The translations under genes and the position numbers were made by a program. Shown piece after piece: positions 43,501-57,502 of a stretch of 64,000 bases of DNA; position 1 is the first letter of the stretch; every line of letters begins with the position of its first letter. The notes beneath the pieces were generated by a model. The model worked only from the letters and a program-made list of their open reading frames with translations, searched no databases and was not told the origin of the DNA. This DNA comes from Zygaena filipendulae (Eukaryota > Arthropoda > Insecta > Lepidoptera > Zygaenidae): NCBI GenBank assembly GCA_907165275.2, contig OU015675.1:2683501-2747500 (forward strand), read 5' to 3'.

Positions 43501-46500
43501 TAAGCTGATATAATTTTCAAACGTGGAAACGTGTGAAACCACGAAAAATTGCTAGTATGCATAATATATTAATACTACGAAAATTTTTGCAGTGTAAATA
43601 ATTTCATCATGACAATCATGACAATAAGCTCAAATCAAACGCAAAATGAAGTTTCAATCAAAGATCCTTATTTTTTTATGGACATTGTCAAATTTTTAAA
43701 TATCGAAAAATGTACCATAACCCCATTTATTTTGCGCTTGATTTGAACTTTGCTGGCATAGAATGAATTTATTACACTGTTGGATTAATTCCCTGGACAT
43801 TTGTCGCAACGTGGACTTTATACAAAAATGACTATTGTGCTTATAAATATAAGCTGTTTAGTTCTGCCATGGTCCTTTCGCAAAACATTTCTTCTACCAT
43901 TTTCACTTACCATCTTTCTTCTTGAAGAGGCGCATTCTACGCCACTTCGTCACGGCACTCTTAAGTTTCTTCATTAGCAAACAGTTTAGTATTGCCGTCA
44001 CGATTCTGTGACGCCATATCGAACACATTTACTTTTTACAATTTAGAGTCTTGTGTCTTTGGCTTGGTTTATCGACATCACTGTGGAGATTTTATCGATG
44101 CATCGAATTGCTTTTGAACTGGCTTCCAAAAATCGAATGAACGAAGCGACAGATTTTTTAAATAACATCTATGGAAGATATTTATTGGTTTAGGTACCTA
44201 TTTTATTGGTTTTGGCTGCCTAAGGTTATGTAACTATTAAGTATAGGTAATTTCTTTGATCCAAATTTCTTTTTTACCGTTATGTAGCATGCGTTACATT
44301 CTTCGCCATCAAAACTTTATTCAGTGTGTCTGTGCTTCAAGAGTTCGTTATTGCTAGCGAAAAATACAAAAAAAACTAACAATATTGCCTACAAAAGAAC
44401 CCTTTGTTTATACCTACTTAAAGCTGTCGTTAGGGACGAATAAGAGTGAGCTTTCATACTAAGACATAAGAGTAGACATCAAATGTCAAGTGACTCACAG
44501 TTTATTATAGTAATAAACGCACAGTAATTACAAATAATATATGATGTAGAGTTAAACAAGGGGCCATATTTAAGGACAGCATTTATTTTAGTAGATTTTC
44601 GATTCTCATCGTTAATACCTACCTAAACACATAACGTCATTTTTTACTTAACCTATATACAACGTGTTAATGAATTAACCCAAAACCTGATACACCCGAT
44701 TTCATTTGAAAAAATAATAATAATATGATTAAAATATAACTTATGTCGAAAAAATTCATACTTTAAAAGTTATTCAACATTAGTTTGGAGGTGACTTATC
44801 TACGAAGTTTCAAGCTCTACGCCCGTATCTACGTGTCAATTATCGATTCGATTTTTTTGCTGTGGGCGGCGTACGCGCCAAATATTGTATTAAAAATAAT
44901 TTAGACTTGGGCTAATAAAAAAAAATAACCTATATTAAAACACGGTGCGATCGATTCGAAAATCGATTCTGAGCAAACTACTTTCTGGTTTCGGGTTAAT
45001 TAATTATTCATTAACACGTTGTATACAGTGTTAATTTTTCAAGTGGGCGTTGATAGCCAAGTAAGAAGCAACTTAGAAAAAATATGTTAAGTAATTAAAA
45101 CTTTGAGGAATAGCGAGAAATACTTAAAGGAGTAAAACATAAAAACTAAAACTGCAACTCAGATATGCATAAAAATACATTTCCTAAGCTGCAGGGAACC
45201 TGTAAAATTTATATCACAATACTATTTTCAACATTTAAAATATACCAATAGGTAAGTTATACCTAATGGCACTAAAATATGTTGCGTTATTGTCTATTAA
45301 ATATAGTAATACCATTTATCGATCCGATATAAATGGATTGAACTTTTCCAATTAGATATTCAAGCAATCTCTCAGTCTAGACAAAAGATAAAAGCTGATG
45401 TCGCCAGTGTGTCGAGATATAGGTTATGCTACTGCTCCACCTGCGTGTTAACGCGTAAATTAGTGCGCTAATTTAGATGTGGCCAACATTTTAACGCGTT
45501 AACTTACTAACATTACCACGTTAGACATTACCATCAACGTTAACGTTAACGCAGGTGGAGCAGTAGCATTAGGTAGCAAAAACCAATTAAGTTTTTGCGT
45601 CACCTCAAAAATAGATACCTACCTAATACCTACCTATATCTTCAATAACCGAGAGTAGGATGGGCATTTTCTTGACTTCATATAATTTCATATAATATGA
45701 ATAGACTAGTAGAGATTGTTTACATAGAATTGAAGGATAAAGCCAATAGGATTTGAATTTCTTTCAAAATGTACGTACCTAGGTACTTTTCCGTCAGATA
45801 AATAATAATCTTTAGAGTAATTTGTATAATTATTACCTTTGGATTCGCATTCAAGACACACTAAAGGAATATTTTAAAACTTTTTGTCCCATTATAACAT
45901 TTTCCCAAATCAAAGTGGTGAACCAATAAGTCAACATCAAAGAGGCGCACACAGGCGTAGATTAACTATTGTATATATACCTATAAGTGCAGCACTAAAG
46001 GTTATTTTTTTTTTAGATATGCCATAGGGGCAAACGGGCAAGTGGTACACCTGATAGTAAGTGATTGCCGCCGCCCATGGACATCTGCAACACCAGAAGG
46101 CATGCAGGTGCGTTGCCGACCTGGAATGGGGATGGCATTGGAGATATATCATAAATCAGCGTTCTTTTTATTAAGGCTAGGCGTTTGGCAACATACCATC
46201 ACTACCGTCTACCACAGACCAATGTTACCACTGTTGTTTTGTTATGGAATTCAAAACCTTGAAATTTCCTACCAAATAATAAATAATAGAGACTTATTTA
46301 ATTTATATACTTCAATCTTAAATTTGGTGCGGAACCCCAAATTAGGAGGACGAAGTTACTAAAGCTATTGTGAAGCCAAATAAATAAGACTTAAAGGAGT
46401 CTTGTCTTACTTTATTAGTTTGTTTGCTGCGAACCCGACTTTTTATTTGCCTTATCATTGTTACAAGTTTTTTTTGGACCCAAAGGACAAAACTAATTAA

Positions 46501-49500
46501 TGTTGATAATGTAATGGAGTTTCTATAAAATGTTAAAAAATACAAACCCTTATCTACTTACTGAAAACAGAGCGAGAAAAGTTTATTAGTGGTATTTTAG
46601 ATGTCAAATTGTTTATTTATTGATTTAAATTTTTTTTGTACAAAAAATAAAAAAGACGGGCTTAGTGCCTAAAACAAAGGACCTGCTAGACATTATCAAA
46701 CGCTCTGCTAAAGTGCGGGTCCGGCGGCAATAACACCTATGACACTCACAAATCGGTTTAGCAGATCCAAAGATTACCTACCCCCTACAACCTCATAAGC
46801 TCACAAACTTTTCCTCTTTATAATATTAGTAGGAAATTTCAGAATTTACACACACAAGTGTACCTACTTATGTGCCCAACGTCCAACTAGTAGGTAACAT
46901 ATTGAACTATTGATAAAACCTTTACCCACTTTAACATTACGGGCCATGAACATTACGCGGCAATAATTCCAAATACTTAAGTGTTACTTCATTTAGTTGT
47001 CGATGTTAGTATTTAAGTAAAAGGTTATGCTGTCAAGAAACAACCGAATGATGGTTAAGTTCCAAATAATCCTAAAAATTACGCACATAAGACAACATAA
47101 CATCTCTCACCTTGAACCTAAATATCCTACTTACTTTATATTCTCCGAGGGTAAAGGTTTTCTTACGTCTTCCAAAAATGAGCTAACTTTGTCAATAGTA
47201 CAGAAAGTGAAAGAGTCAGAAGCTTGATTATACTCTTAGGAGATGAATACGCAATCTGAATACGTACCTAATTTTAAACTTTGGAAACGCCTATAAATGT
47301 AGCTGAAATGATCGAAACTCAGATTTTTCTTTTTTTCTTTTTTCGACCACAAGGGGCTGTTTCTCAATCAAGAAGTCTTATTATGTAGGCAGGCATATTA
47401 GCTTATCTTAGGATACTAATATTATAAATGCGAAAGTTACTCTGTCTGTCTGTCTGTTAACGCTTTTAGAATAGAATAGAATACGATTACAATTTACTTT
47501 ATACACCAAAATAATGTTTACTCTTTTACGCTTTAACGGCTGAATCGACAATCATGAAATTTTGCATGAACATTTTCAAGAGTACAGAGAAGGACATAGG
47601 GTACTTTTTATACCGGAATTTCCGCGGAAACTCCGGAATTAGCGTGGGTGAAACCGCGGGGAACAGCTATGATGATGATAAAAAATTTACGGCTTGATTT
47701 AGATACTTTTTTTATCTATTTTTCCTAACGATTTTGTTTGTGAGACTCTGGCGATCGAGAAATTAATGTTTTATCTTTGAAATGTTATTTGATAAGACTA
47801 GCTGCTCTCCGCGTCAATTCGGAAATCCCCTAGGAAATCTTTGTTTGGTATCGATATGCAAATTGTCCTAACTCAGGGATACTTTATATTTATAATATCA
47901 TTGGATACTGTAGCTTTCAAACAGTCAAAGAATTTTTAGAAACGGTTTAGTAAATAGTTCCAGAAATTATCTCCCACTCCCAAGCATTCCCTATTTGAAT
48001 CTTGTGCACTGGGCATGAACATATCAAGAAAATACGTAGGTATATATCCCGAATAAAACATATACCTATATTATTTTTTCAGTAGAGAAGAGAGGTGTTC
48101 TCTACGGAGTTCCGCTCTCGAGCATGTCATGAATAAAATGTTTTCATAAACAGGGCTATGTACTTTCGGTATACATCGTAATTTATTTAAGTACAAACTA
48201 GGTAGTTTTTCATCAATAAAATCAAAGCACGCACTCGCTTCGTACTTCACTTGAATACAAATTGAGAAAAACTATCATCAATCAATTAGATCACCAATAA
48301 TGTTAGGTAGAGCTAGCCGAAAGATTAACCACAGAGATAGTGGGACAGAATTTTTTTGGAATTCCACGGGAAAAGTCGGAAATTAAGATAGTTATTTTAT
48401 AGGAAAACGTTTACTAATTCATAAGTTTTGTAATAACAAAATCGGAAATGGTTAGCGACTTCATCAATGGAAAAAAGAGGACCCAAATTGGAGCCCTGAG
48501 GAACACCATAGTAGACGCCAGTTGTTACAAACAATCAAAATGACTGTAGGTATACGTATACCTGAGAATCTAGTATTTTAGTATATTTTGAAAACAAGGG
48601 AAATAAAATACCAAGTGTTAGCGTAATATTTAGCAATTATTTATAATACTTATACTGTTCTATCTACTACAAAAAAAGTTCAAGAATTGAACGCATGTCT
48701 AATAAATTTCCATAGAAAATAATTATATATTTTTAGACACGCGTTCAACACCTGTTTAAGTTTTTAAGCGACTTCAAAAAGGAGGAGGTTCTCAATTCGA
48801 CTCGTATGTTTTTTTGTAGTAGCACCGTTACTGGCTAGTAAAATATGCAACTGAAGTTTCAACGAGCTGAAGACTAATGAAATTTAGACACATACTTACA
48901 TCTTATTCGTGACATGACTTGTACAAAATATATACTACGTATTTCCTTGTACATTAGTTTGCTAACTCTGTATTGCTTTAACTTTAATTTGCTTAACATT
49001 CTGCTATGTTTTAAGCTCGCAGTTAACGTTGTACATATTTTACGGCTCGCAATCAAAATTTTTACTTAACAAGATTAACTCACAGTCTCCGAGAGAGGAT
49101 GGTTTGCTTTAACTAGGTAGGTATATACCTATTCTGAATTCATTAATTTTTGATATCTCAATGCCTCAACAACAGTTTCCACTTTATTTCATTCTTTGTT
49201 GATAGAATTCAATCTATACATATAAAATGCTTTGTCCTGAATGACTGATGGATCAATGCATAGCCTAAACCGCTGATGGTAGAGACCTGAAACTTGGAGG
49301 GTGTATTCTTTGTATGATGTAGGCATCCGATAAGAGAGGATTTTTGAAAATTCAACCCATAAGGGGATGAAAAGTTTATGTTAAGTTTAAGTTTAAGAAA
49401 AGATTACAAAGTTTGTATGGAATAATTCCGTGACAACTTCGAAATTTGACAGAATTCGTGTTTAGCAAATTTTCACATTATACATCACCGGATAATTGCA

Positions 49501-52500
49501 AAGTTTTATAATGCTGAGAACCGGAAATACGTTTTGATTAGTGTTCGCACATCAGAAAATTGGTAGCTGCTCACAAATATTATATTAGGTATAAAGGCAA
49601 TACATTTTATCTGAGCTCACTAGGTATCACTAGGTATCACTTCGTCGACCGTCCCGACTCCCGAGTAATAATGTTAGATCGAACTCAATATTATTTCATA
49701 TAGCAGGGTTGTGAAAGACCACGAAAAGCTGCCAGTCTCTCCTCTCACAAAGTGCACAAATAAAGAACCATTTGCAAACAAACCTAACCGGCGATGTTTT
49801 ATTTTCGTTGTTTTTTTAGCGTCAATAGTGATAGCTGTATATGTGCCTTCACTATATTTCAGAATATTTATGCTGCCAGAAACTGTCATTGTGTACTTAC
49901 TCGTATTTACATAAAGTTATATATTATGTATGGATATAACACAACGCTGGGTAGCGTAGGTGGAGTTTAGTTCACAGTCTGACAGATAAAAATAATATAA
50001 AAAATATATATAACTAATCTTCTTTTTGAATAAAAATGAATGTTTGTATGTCTTCTGTCCTCTATGCGTTTCGAAACCATTAGTCCGATTGTGATGAAAC
50101 TTTGGCCGGTTGTTCTGCCTGCGTCCGCAAAGGTTCCTGATCCCAAAACTCACTCGGGTGAAACCGCGGGGCACAGCTAGTATATGAGTAAAATACATTT
50201 ATATTATACGCGTATGAAGTAGTGGATATACCTAAGCCATATAAGCACTGCAGTTTATCCATCACAATATTACTGCAATGTTACTTAACGAAACTATCGC
50301 TCTATGTACCTACCTATAAATACACATATATTCTAGTTGTATGTTTGTGATTAAATAAAACAATTTTAATACGAATACTACTAACTGTTCCCTTGGGTTT
50401 TGCGAGTCAATAATAGATTTCCCTAGAGTGTTTTTAGCCTTAAATATTTGCTTGTGTAGGTAACTTTAGGGACCGGACGGCGTGATGTGAGTCAAACTAT
50501 TTGTAGAATTGTTTCAGTATTTTCGGAGCCTCCTCCCACAATCAAACACATTCTAACGTATCTCCGAAGCCAAAAAAATCAAACTGACTTTCTTATCAGT
50601 TATCTTGAAGTGTGTTTGTAATGTCAAAATAACAGCTTTTTACTAAATGAATGTGAAAGTACCTATGTATATATAGTAATGCGTAATTATACCTATGGTA
50701 CATCTAACAAAAAAACAATCCTTCAAATTGTCTGTCTGTCTATATGTTTGTTCCAGTCAATCTCAAAAACGGTTGGACCGATTTTGATGGGACTTTCACT
50801 GGCTTATCTGCCAGTCAGTAAGTTGGTGAAGTTGATGTCATAAGGAGTAGGTAACTAAGGCCACTTAGTACTTTTATCAGGGTACCTGCAGGAATTCAGG
50901 AGGCACAGCTAGTTAATAATATGCCCAAATATTTCTTTCCGAATACAACCCTATCGATATCGTTTCCTTGATTACTATCCGGTATTTGTTTTAACTACCA
51001 AGGTCAAAGATCAATCCTCACTATTAAAAATGCGATAGCTTGAGTTTATTTGTTTGTTAGGCTGTCACGCCTTAAAAGTTTCAACGATCGTCGTGAAATT
51101 TTGCATACCTATTGTCAGGGGTACAGAAAAGGACATACTTTATGTCTTGGAATTCCCTCGGGAACTCTGAAATTAATGAGGGTGAAACTACGTTAAGTTT
51201 TTCATACTACCCGTCGTTAGGGGTAGGTACAGGTGATGTTATCGGGTAGGTATATTCTTTCCGGAATTCCCACGAGATCTCCGAAATTAACGCGGATAAA
51301 ACCGCGGGGAACAACTAGTGATATTATGAGTAAGTAGATAAATATTATAGAAGGACCGAGACGTAAATGTTGACATTAACTATGCAATGATTGTCGTAAT
51401 ATCGACTGACATCGCTTTCAGCAACGAAATAGTACATTGTTATCCTAGGGGTGAAAGTAACTTATTTAGTCCCGAGGCGGGGTTTGGCGCCCGAGCGTAG
51501 CGAGGGCGCTAATAGATCGAGGGACTAAAGAAGTCTTTCTCCCGAGGATAACACTGTGCTTTTCATTACGAATGCAAGGAAAGTCAAAATAAAAATAGGA
51601 ATTAGCTAAAGAAAAAATTAATGAATTTTATTTTACATAAATCATCCATTAGGTGTGCTACTGGCCAGTTTGCCCCCTATGACATAAAAAAAAAACTTGA
51701 GTTTCTGCCGTATCCAGCTGTCAGTTGAAAGCGATTCTCCCTAGGGCTGAAAAGTGTTACTTTCAACCCGCTTCTCAGGCAACTTCAGACCTACTTTCCG
51801 AGTATGAGTAATGAAAAGTAGATGTTTTTAAATTGTATATTACCTACCTAGTGTTTTTTTTTTACTCTCAAGACTCCAAAATTTTGAGCCGGTACCCAGG
51901 TACTTATACAATCCATTTGCATTGCCTTGTCCATCAATTCACACATTGTCATTGACATAGATATTACAAAATGCCATACCTATATAGAAGGTAAAGAAAA
52001 AGAAATTCAGCTATTTCGTTTCGCTAGGACAACGTTTCCACCAGAGAAAATAATATATACTATACCATACTACTTAACGGTACCAACCCAAGGGGTCTTC
52101 ATCATCATCATGGTTAACTGTCAGAGAATGCCGCAAGGCATTAAGTTCGCCATTTGTACTATTTTGTGCAAGAAGAATAAATAAATAAATAAAAATTGTA
52201 TTGACTGATCCTAGAATGGGCCATGCTTTAGAGTCGCTGAAAATAACGACGGGAAACGAAAATTATTTTCATGAACCCAACCTTTAGCGGTTTCATGCGA
52301 AAAACTCGAATAACATGCCGGTGGAACTACAATAAATAGGTACATTGAGTAAATAGGTATAATAAAAATAGCTTTGCGTGTCGGTATCGGTGTAGAAACA
52401 CGAGTTAAGAAGTTAAAATAAGAAAAAAGTAACGAACAGGAACCATGATTCGAAACAACGCGCAACGTCTAAAATCGGTCGTTTACCTATTTCGGTTTCG

Positions 52501-55500
52501 AAAACTTATAGCTATACATATTTTATTAATTATAGTTATGGTTATTATGTTGAAATGCAACTTATCAAAATATATTTTTTCCAATACGTCGAATAACTTT
52601 AATTATATAAAAGTGTTATTTTGTTTTTGTTGTGCATATTAATTTAGTTCTCTATTGTTTAATTATACAAAAATTATTTTTCATAATTTATGTAGAATAA
52701 GTACCCAGAGAAATTTAACTGTGAATTTCGTATTTACTTCGTCTTATAATCTAGCAATACATTGCATATTTTGAAAGACATGAGACCTGGATCATTTAAT
52801 AATTTTATTATTATAATAGTCCATGTTATGTTATATTAAAAAATTAAAAACAAATTAATAACTAGTTTTATTTGCACATACACCCGTAGGTACCTATACT
52901 ACGCATATTTTTGGTCAAAATAAACGTTTAAACTGGGTTAACTATACATTATTATCGTTTAAATTGTAGTTTTTTATTTAAAAATCTATAAAATCATATT
53001 TAATCATTCGTTTTAATATTTTTAACTATTTGCATTACCTTTATTTTCATTGTTTTATTTAGATATGTGTAGATAAAGTAGCACTATTGCTATATGTACA
53101 AATAAAAAAAAAAAAAAAAATTGTATCTATTGTCAAGGATGTAGAGATAAGAATAAACCATGAGGATATTAATAAAAGTACCTACCTATACTTTGTATCG
53201 TTTTAAATAATAATCTACATAAAAATACCGAAAGCGTACTCTAGTATCGTTAGTTATAACAATTTTATGACAATGTCCAATAACGATTTATCTCCCAACA
53301 TAACGACAACGATCACACTTCACGAAACTGTCTAAACCACATGACAGCACTAAATGCACATACACTTCCGTGGTAATTCTCAAAAAAAAGAAGCGTGTTA
53401 GATGACCTGGCGGGAAATTTTTATTGTAATGACAGTATATTATTCAGAATTGGAACGCGACCTTCGCGCGCGATGTCGACAAACCCACTGCCAGTGTTAC
53501 CCGCTTCCGCTACACGCTGAAACTGAACGATGCGGGAAATGAACGATTTGTTTGTGTCTGATGGGAAACGGAAAATAAAAAATTGCAGATTGCCAAGCAA
53601 AATAGAAATATTCCTAGATTTTTATCAGTTAAAGGGAAAATTTAATTAAGTATCTGATTTATATTATAGATTAACTCAACATGAATGAACCGACGCGACG
53701 CTTAACCTACTAAAGCTGGAAGTTACTTAGATTTTTATAATGTTTTTAGGTTATTTTAAGATTAATTCTAAAAAATCTCTAATAAAACATTCACAAAATT
53801 TAGACGTTTACTTAGGCGTTCTAGATTTATGAATAGGATAGGTATATCTATCGATTAGATACCTGTTTTAGGAGAAAATGTATTGGATTATTTGGAACTC
53901 TCGGAATTTATCTAAGTAATATTATTACAAAAATAAGTACTCACTTATTTCTACCACTTTGTACTCTGAAAATGCTTAGACTGTATACCCCGCTAATACA
54001 TACGAGACGCGACCTACATACGAGAATCACAAACTATTTGAGATGGTTCACGAACGTGGTCGATCGAAGACAGAGCTTTCAGTTCAAATTAGAGCATGAC
54101 AAATTGACTTGAGGAAATGCAGAGTACAACTTTGAAACCACTTATCGAATAATTGAATCTATCCATACATATTTATTTACTGTACCTTCAAGTAATGTAA
54201 CCATTGAGTTATTATAATATCTAACTATATCTTTATCTGTATGTAAAAATGAATCCCTATTTCCCTTGGTCACGGCATCACGCGTGAACGGCTGGACCAA
54301 TTTTGCTAATTCTTTTCTTGTTGTGTTTGTTATTGTAAGGAGAAGAAGAATAAAAAAAGTTTGGAGTTCCTACGGGAATTTCGAAACTCACGGGGGTGAG
54401 TCTCCGAAACGGGTGGACTGATTTTGACGGGATTTTGATTTTCACTGCTAATTAGCTGATGTTAGAGTAAGAGTAAATTGTTTATTTCATAACAAAATAA
54501 GTGTTTCATGAATATACCTACCTACTTACCTATTGTTTTTTTTTACATTCTTTTAAGTCTTTCTTCTATACTTAATGCTTGTACCAAGATTCAAGAATCA
54601 AGATATCCATCTCCTCCACAGCCTAATATTCGCATTATCTCTTATTCTTACTGTTAAAACTCTTTTATGTTTATACTGAGAACACTGTCAATTTGATATT
54701 TAAATATTTTTATACACATTCTTTTGTTTGATCATTGTTGTATGTCATTCCTTTTGAAACTATAATATATTTATCTTACCTTTTTCACCTGACTTTTATA
54801 TTACTCTGCTACCCAAGTAATAAGTGGTTATGGGCCCAGGAAATAACTGATAAGTACTCAAAAACTCTTTTATGTTTATACTGAGAACACTGTCAATTTG
54901 ATATTTAAATATTTTTATACACATTCTTTTGTTTGATCATTGTTGTATGTCATTCCTTTTGAAACTATAATATATTTATCTTACCTTTTTTCACCTGACT
55001 TTTATATTACTCTGCTACCCAAGTAATAAGTGGTTATACACTGGAAGGCCGCTAAGCGAGTCCTTAGATACCTTAAGGGTACGAAGGAACTCAGACTTCA
55101 CTTCAAACACGGTGACCACTCTTACCCAGTAGGTTACGCTGACGCCGATTATGGAAGCAATCTTGTGGACCGTCGATCATTCACTGGATTCACCTTCCTG
55201 ATGAGCGGTGCACCTGTGTCGTGGGAAGCTCGCAAACAGCGAACAGTTGCACTTTCCACAACAGAAGCTGAATATATGGCTTTGGCTGAAGCTTGTAAAG
55301 AGGCCATATATTTAAAGACGCTCATCAGTGAAGTATTCTCGGTCACTCATCCCATAATCATTCATACCGACAATCAAAGTTCACTCAAACTAGCTCATAA
55401 TAACACCTATCACGCACGTACTAAACACATTGACATCAAACATCACTTCATTAGAGACTCACTATCACACCACAACATACAAGTCAAATACATACCCACA

Positions 55501-57458
55501 AATGACATGGTCGCAGACATTTTGACAAAACCCTTGCCGAAACTGAAACATTTTAAATGTACAAATTCTTTAGGTTTAGGCTAGTTCTAGGTTTTGTATG
55601 TCTTTAGATCATATTGTATGTATATAGGGTGTGTATAGTTTAGTGATGTGTTTATATGTACAGGATGTTGTTTTTATTATTTCAGTGCTAGTGATAAGTG
55701 TATAGTGAATTTTGATACTGTCTTTTTACTTGTATTATAATGTGTATATACAGGGTGTTCTCATTACGGGGGGGTGTTAAAACTCTTTTATGTTTATACT
55801 GAGAACACTGTCAATTTGATATTTAAATATTTTTATACACATTCTTTTGTTTGATCATTGTTGTATGTCATTCCTTTTGAAACTATAATATATTTATCTT
55901 ACCTTTTTCACCTGACTTTTATATTACTCTGCTACCCAAGTAATAAGTCTTACAAATAATAAAAGAGGTACAATGCCGAGTACTCGCGTTTTCACAATCA
56001 GCGTGACCCAGGCGCCTACGTAAAAGATAATAAAAAAATATAAGGCGCAGACTCACAAAGGCAATGACTGAATGAATAACCCTGGATTATGGACCTTCAA
56101 CAATGAGTTGTACTCGCTAATAGAATAAATGTCATTTTTGCATCACACTTGAACTTAGAATTTCAAAATTTCCCGCTTGAGGTCCTCACTTCCGCTAAGC
56201 GCTGCGAAGAAAGGTAATCTGAGGTGTATATCTAAATTCTAAACCCAGTAATCCCACAGGCCCACTCTGGTAAATTTCTATTTATATCAGAAATCCTTAC
56301 TCATATTATAAATGCGAAATTTTTTGTTTATTTGTTTGTTTCTTTGTTACGCTTTCACGGCTAAACGGCTCAACCGATCACCACGAAATTTTGCATACAT
56401 GTTGTCAGAGTTACAGAGAAGGACATAGGCTACTTTTCATCCCGGAATTCATACGGAAACTCCGAAATTAACGCGGAAGAAACTACATTAAATTTTGCAG
56501 TATTTTGTGCTGTACCTAGTTTTGTCCTACCTACACGTTGTCAAGGGTGGGTACAGAAAAAATATAGGGTAGTAAGTACTTACTTTTATCTCGGAATACC
56601 CGCGGGATCTCCGAAACTAAACGTGGGTGAAACCACGGGGAACAATTAGTAGAACATAAAACTGAAGACAATAAATTTTATTATCTTTTTGCTGCTCTTA
56701 CCTCATTCTATTATTTACCTCTATTTGTATGTAGGACCAACAGGACAATATAGTCACTTCATCATCGTTACTATCACTCGTACACGTAGGTAGTAGGTAA
56801 ATAAAAGATATCTATGTTTTATAAATTGGAATTCACAACAAAATTATACAAGTATCGCAGAAGAAACCCACTTCAAAATCCTACGTAGGTACCTTTAGAC
56901 TATTTCCGCCACGACTTCGAAAAATGTTCCCTTCCCTTTGTCAATTAAGTTTCGAAACAATCGTCCCTCATTAAAATTTTGTAAGACAAGGAGACAGCCT
57001 CGGAAGAAAGCAATTGCTTAGTATTCATATAAATCCGCAAATAAATGAATACGTAAATAAATATGTATACATTTTATATAGGTAGGTACATATATTTAAA
57101 TATACATTTGATAAGAGAGAGGGTTGCTTAGGCGGTTCAGTCATTTGGAAATGACGAATACTGGAGAATAACGAAAGAAGTAGTTACCTAGGTAAGTATA
57201 TCTTCGTATGAAAGCACTATTGGTGTATTGGTTAATGAAACTGACTGCTACGCCACGCACCTGGTTTTGTACCCTTGTGTACCCTTCAACGACCAAGTCA
57301 CACAACATTAACTATAAAGAAATCGCAGTAAGGAACCTTAGACTTAGCACGACTTTGTCCAGATTTCATTACTTTTTAGAGATAAACAAGCGAGACTTAA
57401 TGGGTAGTTTTTAACCGACTTCCAAAAAGGAGGAGGTTTTATGTTTGATTGTATGTTT

Positions 57459-57502
<44 letters not shown>

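Larger units (their letters stand above)
43975..46000. other. MCTP first intron, left part
   Basis: Apart from two MITEs (44657-45024 and 45427-45568) the sequence is AT-rich and unrecognised. The area just above 43975 is a candidate internal promoter of MCTP. Confidence 0.4.
46161..54651. other. MCTP first intron, middle part; repeats only
   Basis: An 8.5-kb stretch without supported exons. It holds CCGCGG-type copies (47408, 50020, 50720, 51030), a segment with GAGCGTAGCGAGG (51440-51830), a retroposon tail (52085-52195) and an A-run at 53104. A CpG-richer patch at 53400-53570 (CGACCTTCGCGCGCGATGTC) might be a promoter or untranslated exon, but nothing fixes it. Confidence 0.4.
54652..55948 (+). 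mobile_element. Internally deleted Copia-type LTR retrotransposon with three LTRs
   Basis: Order: LTR (54652-54825), primer-binding site (GGTTATGGGCCCAGG), about 20 bases, a second LTR lacking its first four bases (54861-55031), a truncated primer site (GGTTAT), a fragment of pol coding for the RNase H end, 3' non-coding sequence, a G-rich polypurine tract (ACGGGGGGG), and a third LTR (55775-55948). The direct repeat CTTAC flanks the whole (54647-54651 and 55949-55953), so it entered or was last defined as one unit. The primer site resembles that of Drosophila copia, which pairs with an internal part of initiator tRNA-Met. The gag, protease, integrase and reverse transcriptase regions are absent. 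Confidence 0.85.

Noticed and set aside
46042..46362. 106-residue open frame
   Set aside because: Its first third is SINE sequence; no domain.
53400..53570. Possible 5' untranslated exon or promoter
   Set aside because: CpG-richer than its surroundings, but no splice or start signal decides it.
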